Below are positions 5,030 through 5,408 of a stretch of DNA of 5,408 bases, one piece after another. Both the position numbers and the translations under genes were made by a program. The stretch covers positions 1-5,408 of the forward strand of contig JAVVPO010000113.1 of the NCBI GenBank assembly GCA_036655715.1, written 5' to 3'. This DNA is from JAVVPO01 sp036655715. Lineage in GTDB: Bacteria > Bacillota > Clostridia > Lachnospirales > Cellulosilyticaceae. The stretch's first letter is position 1. Each line of letters opens with the position of its first letter. The notes under the pieces were generated by a model. It had not been told where the DNA came from. It did not search any database and saw nothing but the letters and a program-made list of their open reading frames with translations.

Positions 5030-5408
5030 TTGGACAAACAATCACTACGTGAACAAGCTGGTTCTAAACTTAGAGCCATTCGTAAAAGTACAAATCTATC
5101 AGTCTTCAAAGTAGGTCGTGCAATTGGTGTATCTGGTAGTTTTATTAGCCAGATAGAAAGAGGGGTTAGGGCGCCTACTGATGCTGTACTGATTAGCCTT
5201 GCTGACCTCTATGCTATCCCCCAATCCAATCTCTTTGATTTGTACGAACGACTAGAAGTTTCTGAGCTTAATGCTCTTCTATCCAACCCCTCTCTCAGAA
5301 AAACCTTTACTCAGATTACTGCTGATAAAAATCTATCTGAAGAAGATGTAGCCCTTATTGTAAAAGAACTTCAAAAAGTAGCTGATAAATATCTTAATCC
5401 AACGGAGG
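5030..5408 (+). CDS. XRE-family helix-turn-helix transcriptional regulator (3' end outside the window)
   Basis: A frame opens with TTG at 5030-5032, which follows AGGAGGGG (5017-5024) at an ideal 7 bases from the AGGAGG core; no in-frame ATG with a ribosome binding site competes. It stays open for 126 codons to the window edge, so the C-terminus is missing. Residues 11-72 form a lambda-repressor/Cro-like DNA-binding domain: GSKLRAIRKSTNLSVFKVGR, then recognition-helix residues SGSFISQIERG (35-45), then RAPTDAVLISLADLY. The ISQIERG signature is characteristic of the XRE family. The remainder (about 76-126) looks helical and charged (SEEDVALIVKELQKVADKY) and is not recognised as a ligand or peptidase domain. 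It is transcribed away from all other genes in the window. Such proteins often repress their own promoter or neighbouring mobile-element genes; its target here is unknown. Confidence 0.88.
   Translation, partial: MDKQSLREQAGSKLRAIRKSTNLSVFKVGRAIGVSGSFISQIERGVRAPTDAVLISLADLYAIPQSNLFDLYERLEVSELNALLSNPSLRKTFTQITADKNLSEEDVALIVKELQKVADKYLNPTE

Noticed and set aside
1..5408. A CRISPR array, integrated element with attachment sites, or a new defence system
   Set aside because: There are no spaced direct repeats, no tRNA or attachment duplications, and only one complete gene of unknown role, which is not enough to propose a system.

Overview
The window is low-GC DNA with strong AGGAGG-type ribosome binding sites, a lipoprotein-anchored binding protein and intrinsic terminators. 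This fits a Gram-positive Bacillota, probably a clostridial genome; the exact lineage cannot be read from the sequence. Almost everything lies on the minus strand. Only the gene entering the right edge is on the plus strand.

Left half (about 117-3280, minus strand): a complete, self-contained corrinoid (vitamin B12) uptake operon. In transcription order it has a TTGACA promoter with a dyad in its spacer (3252-3280), a cobalamin riboswitch (3072-3230), an attenuator terminator (2964-2994), the lipoprotein gene btuF, the permease gene btuC, the ATPase gene btuD, and a final terminator whose stem overlaps the last codons of btuD. btuF and btuC are separated by 1 base and btuC and btuD overlap by 1 base, so the three proteins are probably translationally coupled. 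BtuF would capture the corrinoid outside the membrane and BtuCD would import it with ATP. When the cell has enough cobalamin, the leader RNA should stop transcription before btuF. The leader contains a plausible antiterminator that excludes both the terminator and the hairpins next to the aptamer.

Middle (3429-4418, minus strand): a protein of about 326 aa with the layout of a tyrosine recombinase (phage integrase type). Its canonical catalytic residues appear replaced, so it is either inactive as a recombinase or a repurposed relative. It has its own extended -10 promoter overlapped by a small palindrome. Its role is unknown.

Right part (4516-5408): a 5'-truncated remnant of a RibD C-terminal/dihydrofolate-reductase-like gene, a perfect 19-bp terminator hairpin oriented for minus-strand transcription with no obvious gene feeding it, a gene-poor AT-rich stretch with a pyrimidine tract, and the start of an XRE-family helix-turn-helix regulator. 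That regulator begins with TTG and runs off the window.

Regions without genes: bases 1-116 are AT-rich with nothing recognisable. Bases 3281-3428 hold no gene and no convincing terminator. Bases 4783-5029 hold only weak promoter candidates and low-complexity sequence. No tRNA, rRNA, CRISPR array, insertion sequence or attachment site was seen.
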